Shown piece after piece: positions 1-8,410 of a stretch of 64,000 nucleotides of DNA. The stretch covers positions 124,001-188,000 of the forward strand of contig NZ_JACOPP010000001.1 in assembly GCF_014287895.1 (NCBI RefSeq), read 5' to 3'. The position numbers and the translations under genes were made by a program. How positions within the stretch are numbered: the first letter of the stretch is position 1; each line of letters begins with the position of its first letter. The notes under the pieces are model-generated. The model was not told the DNA's origin. It was given only the letters and a program-made list of their open reading frames with translations, and did no database searches. Source of the DNA: Lawsonibacter hominis (lineage in GTDB: Bacteria; Bacillota; Clostridia; Oscillospirales; Oscillospiraceae).

Positions 1-805
1 TCAGTCCCTCCACAGACAGTCCATCCTGTTCCCCCGCGGCGCGGGAGGGCGGCAGAGTCACCTGAGTAGGCGTGAGTGTGCGAAGGCCCAGAGCGATCCG
101 TTCTGTCTCAGCCAGCCGCCGGAATTCTGCTCCGCTCCAGATCCGCTCCACGATCCCGTCCCGCAGATAGACAGCCCGATCTATGAGATCCGCCAGAAAG
201 TACAACCGATGCTCCGCAATGAGAATGGTGTGTCCCCGACTTTTCAGGTATGCGATTTGATCATGGAGTCTTTCGATGGTTTCCCGATCCAAATTGGCCG
301 TAGGCTCATCCAGAATGTAGAGCTTCGGCCCCATGGCATAGACCGAGGCAAAGGCCAGCAGCTGCTTTTCTCCGCCCGACATGGCGAAGATGTTCCGCCC
401 CCTCAACCGCTTCAGATGCAGGCGGTCGGTGGTATCATCCAGCCGACGGAGGATCTCACCCCGGGTCATACCCTGATTTTCCAGGCCAAAGGCCAGCTCA
501 CTGTCGGAATCCATGTTGAAAAACTGACTTTTGGGGTTCTGGAAAACAGACCCCACCTGCCGGGCCAGCTGGTAAAGAGGTTGTTCCCGCACCGGCGCGC
601 CGTGGAGCAGGACCTGTCCGGTCAGCGTGCAGTCCTCCGTAAATGCCGGGATCAGGCCGTTGACCAACTTCGTGATGGTGGTCTTTCCGCAGCCGGAAGC
701 GCCGCAGAGCAAGACACACTCGCCCGGTCGGATGGTCAGATCCACATGGGTGAGGGTGCCCACTTCTTTTGTATAGGAAAAGGACACATCTTGCAGCTCT
801 ACCAT
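1..805 (-). CDS. ECF transporter energizing ATPase, cut by the left window edge
   Basis: Cytoplasmic ATPase that would power the ECF importer encoded just upstream. The 268 visible residues form a complete first ABC domain: Walker A GASGCGKTT at residues 35-43, Q-loop FQNPKSQF, signature MSGGEKQ, Walker B YILDEPTANLD and the H-loop AEHRLYF. A linker then leads toward a second domain (LSVEGL) where the window ends, so this is probably a fused double ATPase like the 501-residue protein at 23368-24873. The ATG lies inside the end of the T-component gene (7-bp overlap), so translation is coupled. It is last in the visible S-T-A operon. Function as an ECF ATPase is confident; the substrate is unknown. 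Confidence 0.9.
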   Translation of the reverse strand, partial: MVELQDVSFSYTKEVGTLTHVDLTIRPGECVLLCGASGCGKTTITKLVNGLIPAFTEDCTLTGQVLLHGAPVREQPLYQLARQVGSVFQNPKSQFFNMDSDSELAFGLENQGMTRGEILRRLDDTTDRLHLKRLRGRNIFAMSGGEKQLLAFASVYAMGPKLYILDEPTANLDRETIERLHDQIAYLKSRGHTILIAEHRLYFLADLIDRAVYLRDGIVERIWSGAEFRRLAETERIALGLRTLTPTQVTLPPSRAAGEQDGLSVEGL

Positions 806-1494
806 GGAAACACCCCCAATTTGGCCGCCAGAAGGGCAGCAGTCAACCCCACGCCCACGACAAATGCGGCGCTGTCCACCGGCGAGGCCCGCAGCTCCAC
901 CAGACTGGTCTTAGGCGCCGGGTCCTCGATTCCCCGGGTTACTGCCGCTGCGGACAGCTCCTCCGCAGTGCCGGTAGCGGAGACCATCAGGGGAACCATG
1001 ATTCCCTCCAGCTTTGCCAATCCCCGGATGCCCCGCAATCGCATCGCATCGCGGATATAGCCTGTCTCTTCCCGAATGGCTGGGAAGTACCGCAGCGTCA
1101 CCGAGACGGCTACGATCAGCCGCTGAGGGAAATGGATCTTCCGCATTCCAGCCACCAGATAAGGCATAGGCGTCCGGCGAAGCATCAGAAAGCCGAGCAT
1201 CAGGCAAGGCATCATTCGGCGGGCATAGTTGGCAAAAATAGAGAAGCTGGTAGCAACCCATCCCGGCGCAGCCGGCAGAATCCAGTATTGCAGGCACAGG
1301 ATTCCTCCGAAGATCAAGAGGCTTTTCCCCACCATGGCAAAGCAGCGATGGAGCAGCATCAGGAGCAGGAGAAAACCGATCCATATCATTTCCATCCAAA
1401 AAGGTTGCTCACTAAAGGCTGCCAGATTGGCGAAAACCAGCAGAGCAAGACCCACCCTGGGGTCGAACACCAAACAGCGCCGTGCCTCCTCCAT
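799..1494 (-). CDS. ECF transporter transmembrane T component
   Basis: Membrane scaffold that couples the ATPase to the S component. The roughly 230-residue protein has about five hydrophobic helices. It carries two Ala/Arg-Gly-type signatures of EcfT proteins in its C-terminal half (AMRLRGI and AAVTRGIEDP), which contact the ATPase grooves. The ATG at 1494 is 1 bp beyond the S-component stop; an upstream in-frame ATG at 1518 would overlap the S gene and is less likely. A close relative sits at 24886-25617. The S-T-A order matches the other ECF operon of this window. Confidence 0.88.
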   Translation of the reverse strand: MEEARRCLVFDPRVGLALLVFANLAAFSEQPFWMEMIWIGFLLLLMLLHRCFAMVGKSLLIFGGILCLQYWILPAAPGWVATSFSIFANYARRMMPCLMLGFLMLRRTPMPYLVAGMRKIHFPQRLIVAVSVTLRYFPAIREETGYIRDAMRLRGIRGLAKLEGIMVPLMVSATGTAEELSAAAVTRGIEDPAPKTSLVELRASPVDSAAFVVGVGLTAALLAAKLGVFPW

Positions 1495-1495
1495 G

Positions 1496-2095
1496 TTACA
1501 GAATCCCCGCCTTCTCAAAGTGCTTGCGGAACATTCCCTTGGCCAGCAGGATACCCAGTATCGCTCCTACAATAGGAGCCCCCACCAGAACCACGATCAT
1601 ACCCGGGGAGGTCAATGCTGCCAAGGTAGAGACATAGGCTTCCGGCATTCCCTGCTGGCTGATTTGCGCCAGGAAACTGTCCCGCATGATCCAGACAGGC
1701 AGCGGGGAGCCGATCATCCCCAGCGAGAAGAACACATAGGCCAGAGCGTTGCCGCGGAAAGACCGGTAATGGCTACAGATCCGGCAAAGCTCCGCCAGGA
1801 TGCAGCTCACCGCAAAAGCAATGAGAATTACCACCGTGAATTGGCCAGTAACAAAGTAGATCAAGGCCGTAATAAAGCCCATCAGAACCACCGCACCGGT
1901 CTTTGGCACCTTAGTACACATCATCAGGAATGGGATACCCGCAAATATGGCGATCAGGCCAGGCATCAAGATCCAAAGCAGAGGATGCAGACCGCTGAGA
2001 AGCATAAAAGCAAAGTTAATGACAAAGTAGATGGCGGAGAAAATTCCCACCGTAATGATGTCCTTTCCCGTCATCCCTTTTTTCTGCGTATTCAT
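1496..2095 (-). CDS. ECF transporter S component, MptD/Trep_Strep type
   Basis: Substrate-binding integral membrane subunit of an ECF importer. The roughly 199-residue protein is almost wholly hydrophobic with about six helices and begins MNTQKKGMTGKDIITVGIF, a start typical of the MptD/Trep_Strep S-component family, ending in FRKHFEKAGIL. The ATG at 2095 was chosen because GGAGAG lies about 9 bases upstream; an ATG at 2116 lacks such a site. It is the first gene of an S-T-A operon and follows a palindromic box at 2119-2136. Members of this family have been tied to metal or haem uptake in some Firmicutes; substrate assignment here is inference from the neighbours. Confidence 0.85.
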   Translation of the reverse strand: MNTQKKGMTGKDIITVGIFSAIYFVINFAFMLLSGLHPLLWILMPGLIAIFAGIPFLMMCTKVPKTGAVVLMGFITALIYFVTGQFTVVILIAFAVSCILAELCRICSHYRSFRGNALAYVFFSLGMIGSPLPVWIMRDSFLAQISQQGMPEAYVSTLAALTSPGMIVVLVGAPIVGAILGILLAKGMFRKHFEKAGIL

Positions 2096-2118
2096 GATGT
2101 ACCGCTCTCCATTCATGT

Positions 2119-2136
2119 GGTTAGATTATGCTAACC
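2119..2136. promoter_or_regulatory. Palindromic box 1, upstream of the first ECF operon
   Basis: GGTTAGATTATGCTAACC, an 18-bp inverted repeat fitting RGTTAG-N6-CTAACY. Read leftward its core is CATAAT, which could itself serve as the -10 element. It is about 24 bases from the S-component start. It is one of nine copies in the first 26.3 kb, all between genes. Confidence 0.8.
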
Positions 2137-2223
2137 ATTATTTCTGAGAAAAGGCGCTCAGCGCGCCCCTCCTTACTGAGTATAGCGGCACATCGCAGTT
2201 CTTTCCGCTCCGATTGGACGACT

Positions 2224-3057
2224 TTATCCTGTTTGGTCATGGAATTTAGCGCTGTGACAGAGATGTACCATCTTCACCATACAGAATCGGTCCGAAACTG
2301 CCATGCTGACCTTGGTGGACAGCTTCAATCCGGTTCGGGTGATATGGCGGTAATAAGGCTCCTCAGCCAGCACCCTGACCCCACTGCCGATTTTTCCGGC
2401 CAGCACCGATGCGGAATCCACATAGAAAAACATCTGCGCATCTCCGTGGCCCACTTGCTTCATGTACTTTTTCCGCATCATGGCCATACCGCTTTTGCTC
2501 ACGGTATCAAAGACGATTTCAATCTCTCCAAACCCCGTGAGCATCCGCAGGAGGCCCACAACCTTGCTTTCCTCAAAATAGTGGAACAGGCCGCCGGCGG
2601 TGACCAGAATAGGAGCATCCGGCACATCGGCGCGGATCTGCCTGATCCAGTCCTCGGCAAAGGCGTCTCCGGCGAGATAGGTCTCCCGCTCCGGCTCCGG
2701 CAGCAGCTCTCGCCGGTACTCCACCACATGGGGCAGATCCACGGCATACCAGCGCGACCTTCCGTTGTCGCAGCGGGAATATGTCGTCTCCAGACCGCAG
2801 CCGAGCTGAACGACCACGCCGTTCGGCCTGTGCTCCAGAAAGGTCCGGATGTACCGGTCCATATTGGCGGACCGGGCGGCGGAGGCCAGCAGGGTATACT
2901 GGCTCTGTCCGTCCTGCTCCGACAGGCCGGAAGGCAGTTTCTTTTTCAGTTCCAGCGCCTTTGGATCGTACAGGATCTGCGGGCAGTACTTGCTGGCATA
3001 GATCCTGCCCAGCATGGGGACAAACAGCGTGTCCTCTACAACACCCAACTTGGACAT
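2224..3057 (-). CDS. SAM-dependent methyltransferase, LCMT/PPM-like (COG3315 type)
   Basis: Predicted cytoplasmic O-methyltransferase of about 277 residues. The fold is suggested by the SAM motif VVQLGCGLETTYSR, an acidic ribose-binding strand WYAVDLPHVV, the EYRRELLPEPER segment and ILVTAGGLFHYFEES, all typical of the COG3315/LCMT group that methylates carboxyl or hydroxyl groups of small molecules and proteins. The ATG at 3057 has AGGAGG seven bases upstream; a TTG at 3063 is less likely. It lies 24 bp after the next methyltransferase and is last in the ZIP-methyltransferase operon. The substrate cannot be read from sequence; the metal-uptake context suggests a metallophore or porphyrin-like molecule. 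Confidence 0.8.
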   Translation of the reverse strand: MSKLGVVEDTLFVPMLGRIYASKYCPQILYDPKALELKKKLPSGLSEQDGQSQYTLLASAARSANMDRYIRTFLEHRPNGVVVQLGCGLETTYSRCDNGRSRWYAVDLPHVVEYRRELLPEPERETYLAGDAFAEDWIRQIRADVPDAPILVTAGGLFHYFEESKVVGLLRMLTGFGEIEIVFDTVSKSGMAMMRKKYMKQVGHGDAQMFFYVDSASVLAGKIGSGVRVLAEEPYYRHITRTGLKLSTKVSMAVSDRFCMVKMVHLCHSAKFHDQTG

Positions 3058-3081
3058 GGTCAACCCTCCTGTTTGGACAAA

Positions 3082-3897
3082 TTACTTTCTGCCCACAAGT
3101 AGCCGGGAAGAGCCCAGCATCATCATGGCAGCCCGGCGGCGTGAACCGAAGGCTTCTTCCGCGGTATCAATGAGCCGGACGTCCTGATAGCCCATCTCCC
3201 GCAGTTTTTGGGCAAAGACATCCATATCGCCGTACAGCTTGGGCTTCATGTCATCATTCAGAGCGAAGACGCCGCCTTTTTTCAGCACCCGCAGGCTCTC
3301 CAGCAACAGTTTGTGCATATCGGCTCCCATGACATTGTGGTAGACATAGTTGCTGATGACCGCGTCAAAACTCTCATCGGGGAAATCCAGATGATTGGCG
3401 TCGCCATGCCGGAACACACACCGGGAGGCCACGCCTTCACTTGCGGCGTTTTTCTCACAGAGGGCCTTGCTGTAATTGTAAACAGCTCCCCAGTAGTCCA
3501 TGCCAGTGACCTTTGACTCCGGCCAGGTCAGGGCCGCACGAATCGACAGGGCTCCGGAGCCGCAGCCGACTTCCAAGAGACCGCCCTGGCCGTCATAGTC
3601 CAGATGAGAGAGAACGACCCGGTGAACCTGTTCCATAATCCCGCCGCCGCCAAAGGCATACTGGCGCCTGATCCATGTGATCCAGACCAGCAGGGCTGCC
3701 AGCGCCGCCGTAACAACTGAGAACAGAACGCCGAGAGCTGTGATGTGGAACACCGAAAAGGAGAGTATGGCCAAAACCACGGCCAGAGCCGTGATGCCGC
3801 CGATAATATAGAACACGGGATTGGACATCCAGCTCCCGTAGTCTTCGCCGTGACTGCCGAGACGAATTTCTGCTTGTTGATTACGCTTTTGCTGCAT
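3082..3897 (-). CDS. Membrane-anchored class I SAM methyltransferase
   Basis: About 271 residues. Two hydrophobic segments near residues 30-75 form a hairpin in the membrane, followed by a soluble class I methyltransferase domain with motif I LLEVGCGSGALSIRAA, motif II GMDYWG, and HGDANHLDFPDESFDAVISNYVYHNV, a UbiE-like pattern. The ATG at 3897 is preceded by CAGGAGG at good spacing, whereas the earlier in-frame start lacks one. It sits between two other methyltransferases in an operon led by a ZIP transporter. The membrane anchor suggests a lipophilic or membrane-delivered substrate. Exact chemistry unknown. Confidence 0.8.
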   Translation of the reverse strand: MQQKRNQQAEIRLGSHGEDYGSWMSNPVFYIIGGITALAVVLAILSFSVFHITALGVLFSVVTAALAALLVWITWIRRQYAFGGGGIMEQVHRVVLSHLDYDGQGGLLEVGCGSGALSIRAALTWPESKVTGMDYWGAVYNYSKALCEKNAASEGVASRCVFRHGDANHLDFPDESFDAVISNYVYHNVMGADMHKLLLESLRVLKKGGVFALNDDMKPKLYGDMDVFAQKLREMGYQDVRLIDTAEEAFGSRRRAAMMMLGSSRLLVGRK

Positions 3898-3938
3898 TTG
3901 ATTTTCCTCCTGTTGTTCAATATTTGTGTACAATTCGT

Positions 3939-4631
3939 TTACGGGTGTTTCTCCTTCGCCTTCCGGCAGACAAAAGAGGCTATGCCCTGAACGGTGCGAA
4001 CCTTTGCCGGCCCGAATGTTTCCTCCAGACGCCGCCGCAGGCTCTCCGCCGTCTCAAAGGGCGGGGTGAACCAGCCCTTTGGCACATACAGCCTGCGGAT
4101 TAGCCAGTCCGTGCGGCGGTTTTGTCCCCGCACATAGAAGCAGCCGCAGAAGGTCCCGCCGGGCCGCAGTACACGAAAGATCTCCCGCCAAGCGGCCTCT
4201 TTGTCCGGGAACGCATGAAAGCCGTTGAGCGAGAGCACGATGTCAAAACTGCCGTCCCCAAAAGGCAGCGCCCCCACATCCCCCTGCTGAAAGCGCACAT
4301 GGGCAAGTCCCTCGCCCCGGGATTTTGCCCGCTCCAGCATCTCCGGCGAGTAATCCAGGCAGGTGATCTCCGCCTCCGGCATTTCCCGATAGAGGGGCAT
4401 GGTCAGTATGCCGGTACCCACGGGGACTTCCAGCAGTCTTCCGGAAAAACCCTCCGGTATTCCGGAAAGGGCGGCGCAAAGGTAGTCCTGGGTTTCCGCA
4501 CGGCCCATTTCCCATACCAGACTGCACACCGCCCGGCCTAACAGGGTGGAACAGGTGATCATGCCATCATAAAATGTCCGTTTGCCTCCCAATCCCCGGT
4601 AGGCGTTTTGAATCCGCTCTTCTTGTCCCAT
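3939..4631 (-). CDS. Class I SAM methyltransferase, UbiE-like
   Basis: About 230 residues with a standard Rossmann methyltransferase core: motif I RLLEVPVGTGILTMPL (the usual acidic-GxGxG loop, with VPVGTG in place of GCGTG), TCLDYSPEML, FQQGDVGALPFGDGSFDIVLSLNGFHAF and a post-core FRVLRPGGTFCGCFYVRG. AAGGTG precedes the ATG at 4631; a GTG at 4649 directly abutting the ZIP stop codon is the alternative. Co-transcribed with the ZIP transporter and two more methyltransferases. Substrate unknown. Confidence 0.8.
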   Translation of the reverse strand: MGQEERIQNAYRGLGGKRTFYDGMITCSTLLGRAVCSLVWEMGRAETQDYLCAALSGIPEGFSGRLLEVPVGTGILTMPLYREMPEAEITCLDYSPEMLERAKSRGEGLAHVRFQQGDVGALPFGDGSFDIVLSLNGFHAFPDKEAAWREIFRVLRPGGTFCGCFYVRGQNRRTDWLIRRLYVPKGWFTPPFETAESLRRRLEETFGPAKVRTVQGIASFVCRKAKEKHP

Positions 4632-4649
4632 TTTTTCACCTTCACTCAC

Positions 4650-5435
4650 TCAAGCACCCAGCGCCACATCCAGCGTCATCATGAGGGTAAAACCGACTGC
4701 AAACAGAATAGTCCCTATATTGGAGTGCTTTCCCACTGACATCTCCGGGATCAATTCTTCCACTACCACATAGACCATCGCTCCGGCGGCAAAGCTCAGG
4801 GCGTAAGGCAGTACCGGAACCAAAATCCCCGCCAGAAGGATGGTCAGAATCGCACCTATGGGCTCCACTGCGCCGGACAGCGTCCCATACAGGAAGGAGC
4901 GGGATTTGGAGACCCCCTCCGCTTTCAGGGGCATGGAAATGATCGCGCCCTCCGGGAAGTTCTGAATGGCAATTCCCAGAGAAAGAGCCAGCGCCCCCGC
5001 CAGCGTGATACCGCTGTCTCCGTAGAGCCACCCGGCATAGACCGCCCCGACCGCCATTCCTTCCGGAATATTGTGCAGCGCCACAGCCAAGGTCAGCATG
5101 GTTGTTTTTCCAAGACTGCTTTTGATGCCCTCGGCCTCCGCGCTGCCGCGGTGCAGATGCGGGATCAGCCGATCCAGCCCCAGCAAGAAAAAGATTCCCA
5201 GCCAGAAACCCACAACGGCGGGGACAAAGGACCACCGCCCCATGTCCGCTGCCTGCTCCATCGCGGGCAGCAGCAGGCTCCAGATGGAAGCCGCCACCAT
5301 GACCCCCGCCGCAAAGCCGGTGAGCGCACGCTGTACCATCTCACCCAAATTGTTCCGCATAAAAAAGACGCAGGCCGCCCCCAGCGTCGTCCCGGCAAAG
5401 GGAATCAGTAGCCCTTGCCATAGTTCAATCGGCAT
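4650..5435 (-). CDS. ZIP-family metal transporter
   Basis: Integral membrane importer of divalent metals such as zinc, iron or manganese. The roughly 261-residue protein has about eight hydrophobic helices and carries both ZIP metal-site motifs, HNIPEGMAVG in helix 4 and QNFPEGAIIS in helix 5. A His-containing loop (PHLHRG) lies between helices 3 and 4. The ATG at 5435 follows GGAGGAGAAT. It is first in the operon with three methyltransferases and lies behind a near-consensus promoter whose spacer is filled by a palindromic box, so metal-dependent repression is likely. Confidence 0.92.
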   Translation of the reverse strand: MPIELWQGLLIPFAGTTLGAACVFFMRNNLGEMVQRALTGFAAGVMVAASIWSLLLPAMEQAADMGRWSFVPAVVGFWLGIFFLLGLDRLIPHLHRGSAEAEGIKSSLGKTTMLTLAVALHNIPEGMAVGAVYAGWLYGDSGITLAGALALSLGIAIQNFPEGAIISMPLKAEGVSKSRSFLYGTLSGAVEPIGAILTILLAGILVPVLPYALSFAAGAMVYVVVEELIPEMSVGKHSNIGTILFAVGFTLMMTLDVALGA

Positions 5436-5632
5436 ATTCTCCTCCAATCTTGCCGCAGTGGTTTTCTGCAAAGTCGATCCGGATGATTCGGAGGCACATC
5501 GATCTGTCGGTCAGCTTTGCCAGTGGCTAACAGGTGCAACCGAACACTGTATAAGAATCTCCGGTACAGAGCCCTTATCAATTTTACATTTTTCCATAGT
5601 CGCCTTTCAAAAGGTATGATACTCTATGCTTG

Positions 5633-5661
5633 ATTATAGTTAGCAGTCGCTAACCAGTCAA
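5633..5661 (-). promoter_or_regulatory. Promoter of the ZIP-methyltransferase operon with palindromic box 2 in its spacer
   Basis: On the minus strand -35 TTGACT (5656-5661) and -10 TATAAT (5633-5638) are separated by exactly 17 bases. The palindrome at 5638-5655, AGTTAGCAGTCGCTAACC on the plus strand, fills that spacer. A repressor bound there would block RNA polymerase directly. This is the clearest promoter-operator overlap of the series. Confidence 0.85.
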
Positions 5662-5722
5662 GTCATTTTCCGTTAGGGACAGTTAATTTTCCTATCAGCT
5701 GTGTAGAGTGTCACGCAAACTC

Positions 5723-6202
5723 TCACCTGTAACCTTCAAAGTGTGCGAGATTCAGGGTTTCTTTTTTCTTTCTCTGGGCGTAACGCAGAGTTTGATATGC
5801 TCCGCCGCTGGAATGATCCACACAGAATACCACAAGGTCGCTTCGATCCACCATCTGCCGGTTGCGAATCTGAATGGCACCCTTCGGATGGCTGCCAGCG
5901 GCGGCGCTGCACAGTTCAATTTCATCATAATATGCTTCAAAGTTCTCCAGATTGTCCCGTAGCTCTGCCGTCGGATACGGAAGTACCAAAATCAGGGCGC
6001 TATTGTCATCCCGCACACGGCGCTGTTGGCGCTTGACGGCAGAAGAGACAATCTGATCAAAGTCTCCGTTACGGCCAACCAGAAACTCCACATATTCCTT
6101 TTCCAAAAGCAATGTGTGGATCAGCGACTCCACACGCTCTTCCGCTTCCCGAAATTCCGGAACGATCCGATGTCCAAAGAAACTGACGGTAAATAGATCC
6201 AT
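5723..6202 (-). CDS. SLOG-family (DUF1273-like) protein
   Basis: About 159 residues. It begins with the SFFGHR motif typical of SLOG proteins, Rossmann-like domains thought to bind nucleotides or nucleotide-derived ligands, and continues with LVGRNGDFDQIVSSAVKR, LILVLPYP and RSDLVVFCVDHSSGGAYQTLRYA, matching the usual order of this family. It is divergent from a small XRE regulator across a 13-bp inverted repeat. A second SLOG-XRE pair with the same geometry lies at 30.6-31.7 kb. Role unknown; relatives occur in mobile elements and defence-linked loci. Confidence 0.75.
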   Translation of the reverse strand: MDLFTVSFFGHRIVPEFREAEERVESLIHTLLLEKEYVEFLVGRNGDFDQIVSSAVKRQQRRVRDDNSALILVLPYPTAELRDNLENFEAYYDEIELCSAAAGSHPKGAIQIRNRQMVDRSDLVVFCVDHSSGGAYQTLRYAQRKKKETLNLAHFEGYR

Positions 6203-6238
6203 GTCGTTCTCGTTGGCATTTTCTGACCAACAGCTCCC

Positions 6239-6283
6239 TTAAGTAAATGTTCCACCTCTTATTATATATAAACATTTACTTAA
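6239..6283. repeat. 13-bp perfect inverted repeat in the SLOG/XRE divergent region
   Basis: Arms TTAAGTAAATGTT (6239-6251) and AACATTTACTTAA (6271-6283) are perfectly inverted around a 19-bp AT-rich spacer. A further AAGTAAAT follows at 6283-6290. The position between two divergent genes fits an operator for the XRE protein. Confidence 0.7.
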
Positions 6284-6358
6284 AGTAAATAATCCTCTAA
6301 TTGGTTTCAATTATATTTTAACTGTTCTGTTGGTAGCATAATGTTGGGAGGTGAAGTG

Positions 6359-6589
6359 ATGCAGACAGAGTTTCCGGAACGATATATCACTCTGGGCTTA
6401 AAAATCGCCTATTACAGAAAAAAGGCAGGATTGACACAGGAGGTTCTTGCTGAACGGATCGGAAAAAGTGTTAATTTTGTCGGCCAGGTAGAAGGAACAG
6501 GAACAATTCGGGGTGTATCCTTGGAGACCCTGTTCAAAATTGCCCAAGTATTGAAGATTCAGCCCTCCAAACTGTTGGAGGACGACTGA
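6359..6589 (+). CDS. Small XRE-family transcriptional regulator
   Basis: A 76-residue single-domain helix-turn-helix protein (LGLKIAYYRKKAGLTQEVLAERIGKS, then SLETLFKIAQVLKIQPSKLLED) of the Cro/CI type. The ATG at 6359 follows GGGAGGTGAAG; an in-frame ATG at 6341 lies before that site. It is divergent from the SLOG gene, and the inverted repeat between them is the likely operator. No ligand domain is present. Confidence 0.85.
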   Translation: MQTEFPERYITLGLKIAYYRKKAGLTQEVLAERIGKSVNFVGQVEGTGTIRGVSLETLFKIAQVLKIQPSKLLEDD

Positions 6590-6609
6590 TTAACATTGTA
6601 AAAAGAAAG

Positions 6610-6648
6610 GGAGTGCCGCCACCGGAATGTATCCGGTGGCGCCACTCC
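6610..6648. terminator. Terminator between the XRE gene and the first ABC pair
   Basis: A 16-bp stem with one mismatch (GGAGTGCCGCCACCGG / CCGGTGGCGCCACTCC), a 7-base loop and TCTTTT after it on the plus strand, placed between convergent genes. It can serve both directions. Confidence 0.75.
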
Positions 6649-6679
6649 TCTTTTCATGATGGTTTAGGCGCTCCTCCTC

Positions 6680-8410
6680 TTAGAGCTTCCACTGACCGGA
6701 CTCTTCACGGCCAGATACGAACGCTTGATACAAGCCCTCCTGGGCCATGAGCTGGCTGTGTGTGCCTCGCTGAACGATCTGTCCGCCGTCCAGCACCAGG
6801 ATCTGGTCGGCGTTACGGACCGTCTTCAGCCGGTGAGCGATCATCAGAATGGTCTTGTCCCGGGTCAGGGCTTCGATGGCCTTCTGTAGCCGGTCCTCAT
6901 TCTCCGGGTCCACATTGGCGGTGGCCTCGTCCAGGATTACGATGGGGGCGTCTTTCAGGATGGCCCGGGCAATGGAGATGCGCTGCTTCTCGCCGCCGGA
7001 AAGGCTGGAACCACCCTCGCCGATGACGGTGTCATAGCCTTGGGGCAGGGTGAGAATGAAGTCGTGGCAACAGGCTTTCTTCGCCGCAGCCACCACTTCC
7101 TCGTGGGTGGCATTGGGGCATCCAAACTTGATGTTGTTTTCCACCGTGTCGGCAAAGAGATAGACCTTCTGGAATACCATGGAGATCTGATCCATCAGGC
7201 CCTCCAGGGTATAGTCCTTCACATTCTGACCGCCCACAAGGACGGTGCCGCTCTCCACATCCCAGAACCGGGCGATGAGATTACACAGTGTGGTTTTCCC
7301 GGAACCGCTGGGGCCCACGATGGCGGTGGTGGTTCTGTCCGGGATGGCGAAGGATACATCCCGCAGGATAGGCCGCTGGTCATAAGAGAACGAAACATGG
7401 TCGAAGGTAATGCTGTGCTCCCTGGGCGTGCCGGCCCGACCGGTCTCTGCCAGCTGGGGCATGGCGTCCGTCTCATCGGCATGGGCCATGCAGCTGCTGA
7501 CGATACGCAGCAGGGACATGCCGCTGCCCGCCGAGGAGATCTGAGCAAAGACCAGGAAGGACATGATGACCACCATCAGAGCGTTGGCCAGAATCATCGT
7601 TCCGGAGAGATAGAACCATACCGCCGCAAGCATCATGGCCACGCTTCCCAGCTGGAGCGCGATCCCCTGCGCCATAATATAAGGGGTGAACATCTTTTCG
7701 ATGTTCAGGTTGCTGCGGCAGTTGTATTCCAGTGCTTCCTGCAAGGTGCGGTCACCCCGTCCGGTGAGGTTGAAGGACTTCACCACGCTCATGCCCTGCA
7801 CATACTCCAGCACCGCCTCCACCAACTTGGCCTCGGACTTCTGACGGTGCGGGGCGAGGGCGGCGGATTTTTGCTCCATGGCCGAGGTGATGAACAAATA
7901 AACTGCTGTGGCCGCCACCACAATGAGACCGATCCGCCAGTCAAAAATCAGGATCATCACCGTAAAGACCAGAGCGTTGAGCATCCCGCCCAGCATGGTC
8001 ACCAACACCATGGGGGCCACAGTCTCCACATTGTCCAGTACAGTGGTGCAGACCCCGGTGAGCTCTCCCAGGCTGTTGTCGTTGAAGTAGCCCATGGGGA
8101 CGGATTTCATCCGCTGCCCGATGGCCACGCGCTTATTTGCCGCCATGAAGTACCCTGCGTGGGTCTGCTCGAGCTGGGAGAAATATCTGATCACGGCGCT
8201 GCCCAGAATACTGACTGCCAACAGGCCCAGCGCCTGCCACGCCGTGGCAGGGCCGGTTTTTCCATCCAGCAGAGCCAGGATGGTGTAGTAGATGGCGGCA
8301 ATCTCAAACATATGGAATACCGCATTGAAAAAGCAGGCGATCACCGAGCGCCGGATGTTGCGCTGTTCCTCACCGGCAAACCGCCAGATACCTCTGAATG
8401 TCTCGATCAT
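6680..8410 (-). CDS. ABC half-transporter (membrane domain fused to ATPase), second subunit of pair 1
   Basis: A 576-residue protein with an N-terminal six-helix exporter-fold domain (about residues 20-310) and a C-terminal ATPase: Walker A GPSGSGKTT near residue 365, Q-loop VFQKVYLF, signature LSGGEKQ, Walker B IVILDEAT and IAHRLKT. The ATG at 8410 overlaps the stop of the partner gene (ATGA), so the two form a heterodimer made in equal amounts. Heterodimers of this fold include YbtPQ and IrtAB, which import ferric siderophores despite the exporter fold, as well as drug exporters. The metal-regulated context favours metallophore or haem handling, by inference. Confidence 0.88.
   Translation of the reverse strand: MIETFRGIWRFAGEEQRNIRRSVIACFFNAVFHMFEIAAIYYTILALLDGKTGPATAWQALGLLAVSILGSAVIRYFSQLEQTHAGYFMAANKRVAIGQRMKSVPMGYFNDNSLGELTGVCTTVLDNVETVAPMVLVTMLGGMLNALVFTVMILIFDWRIGLIVVAATAVYLFITSAMEQKSAALAPHRQKSEAKLVEAVLEYVQGMSVVKSFNLTGRGDRTLQEALEYNCRSNLNIEKMFTPYIMAQGIALQLGSVAMMLAAVWFYLSGTMILANALMVVIMSFLVFAQISSAGSGMSLLRIVSSCMAHADETDAMPQLAETGRAGTPREHSITFDHVSFSYDQRPILRDVSFAIPDRTTTAIVGPSGSGKTTLCNLIARFWDVESGTVLVGGQNVKDYTLEGLMDQISMVFQKVYLFADTVENNIKFGCPNATHEEVVAAAKKACCHDFILTLPQGYDTVIGEGGSSLSGGEKQRISIARAILKDAPIVILDEATANVDPENEDRLQKAIEALTRDKTILMIAHRLKTVRNADQILVLDGGQIVQRGTHSQLMAQEGLYQAFVSGREESGQWKL

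Noticed and set aside
5600..5700. Fur box (TGATAAT-type) before the ZIP operon
   Set aside because: The palindrome is GTTAG-N6-CTAAC and does not match the 7-1-7 Fur pattern; the TGATAAT repeat at 10974 belongs to a TetR leader.
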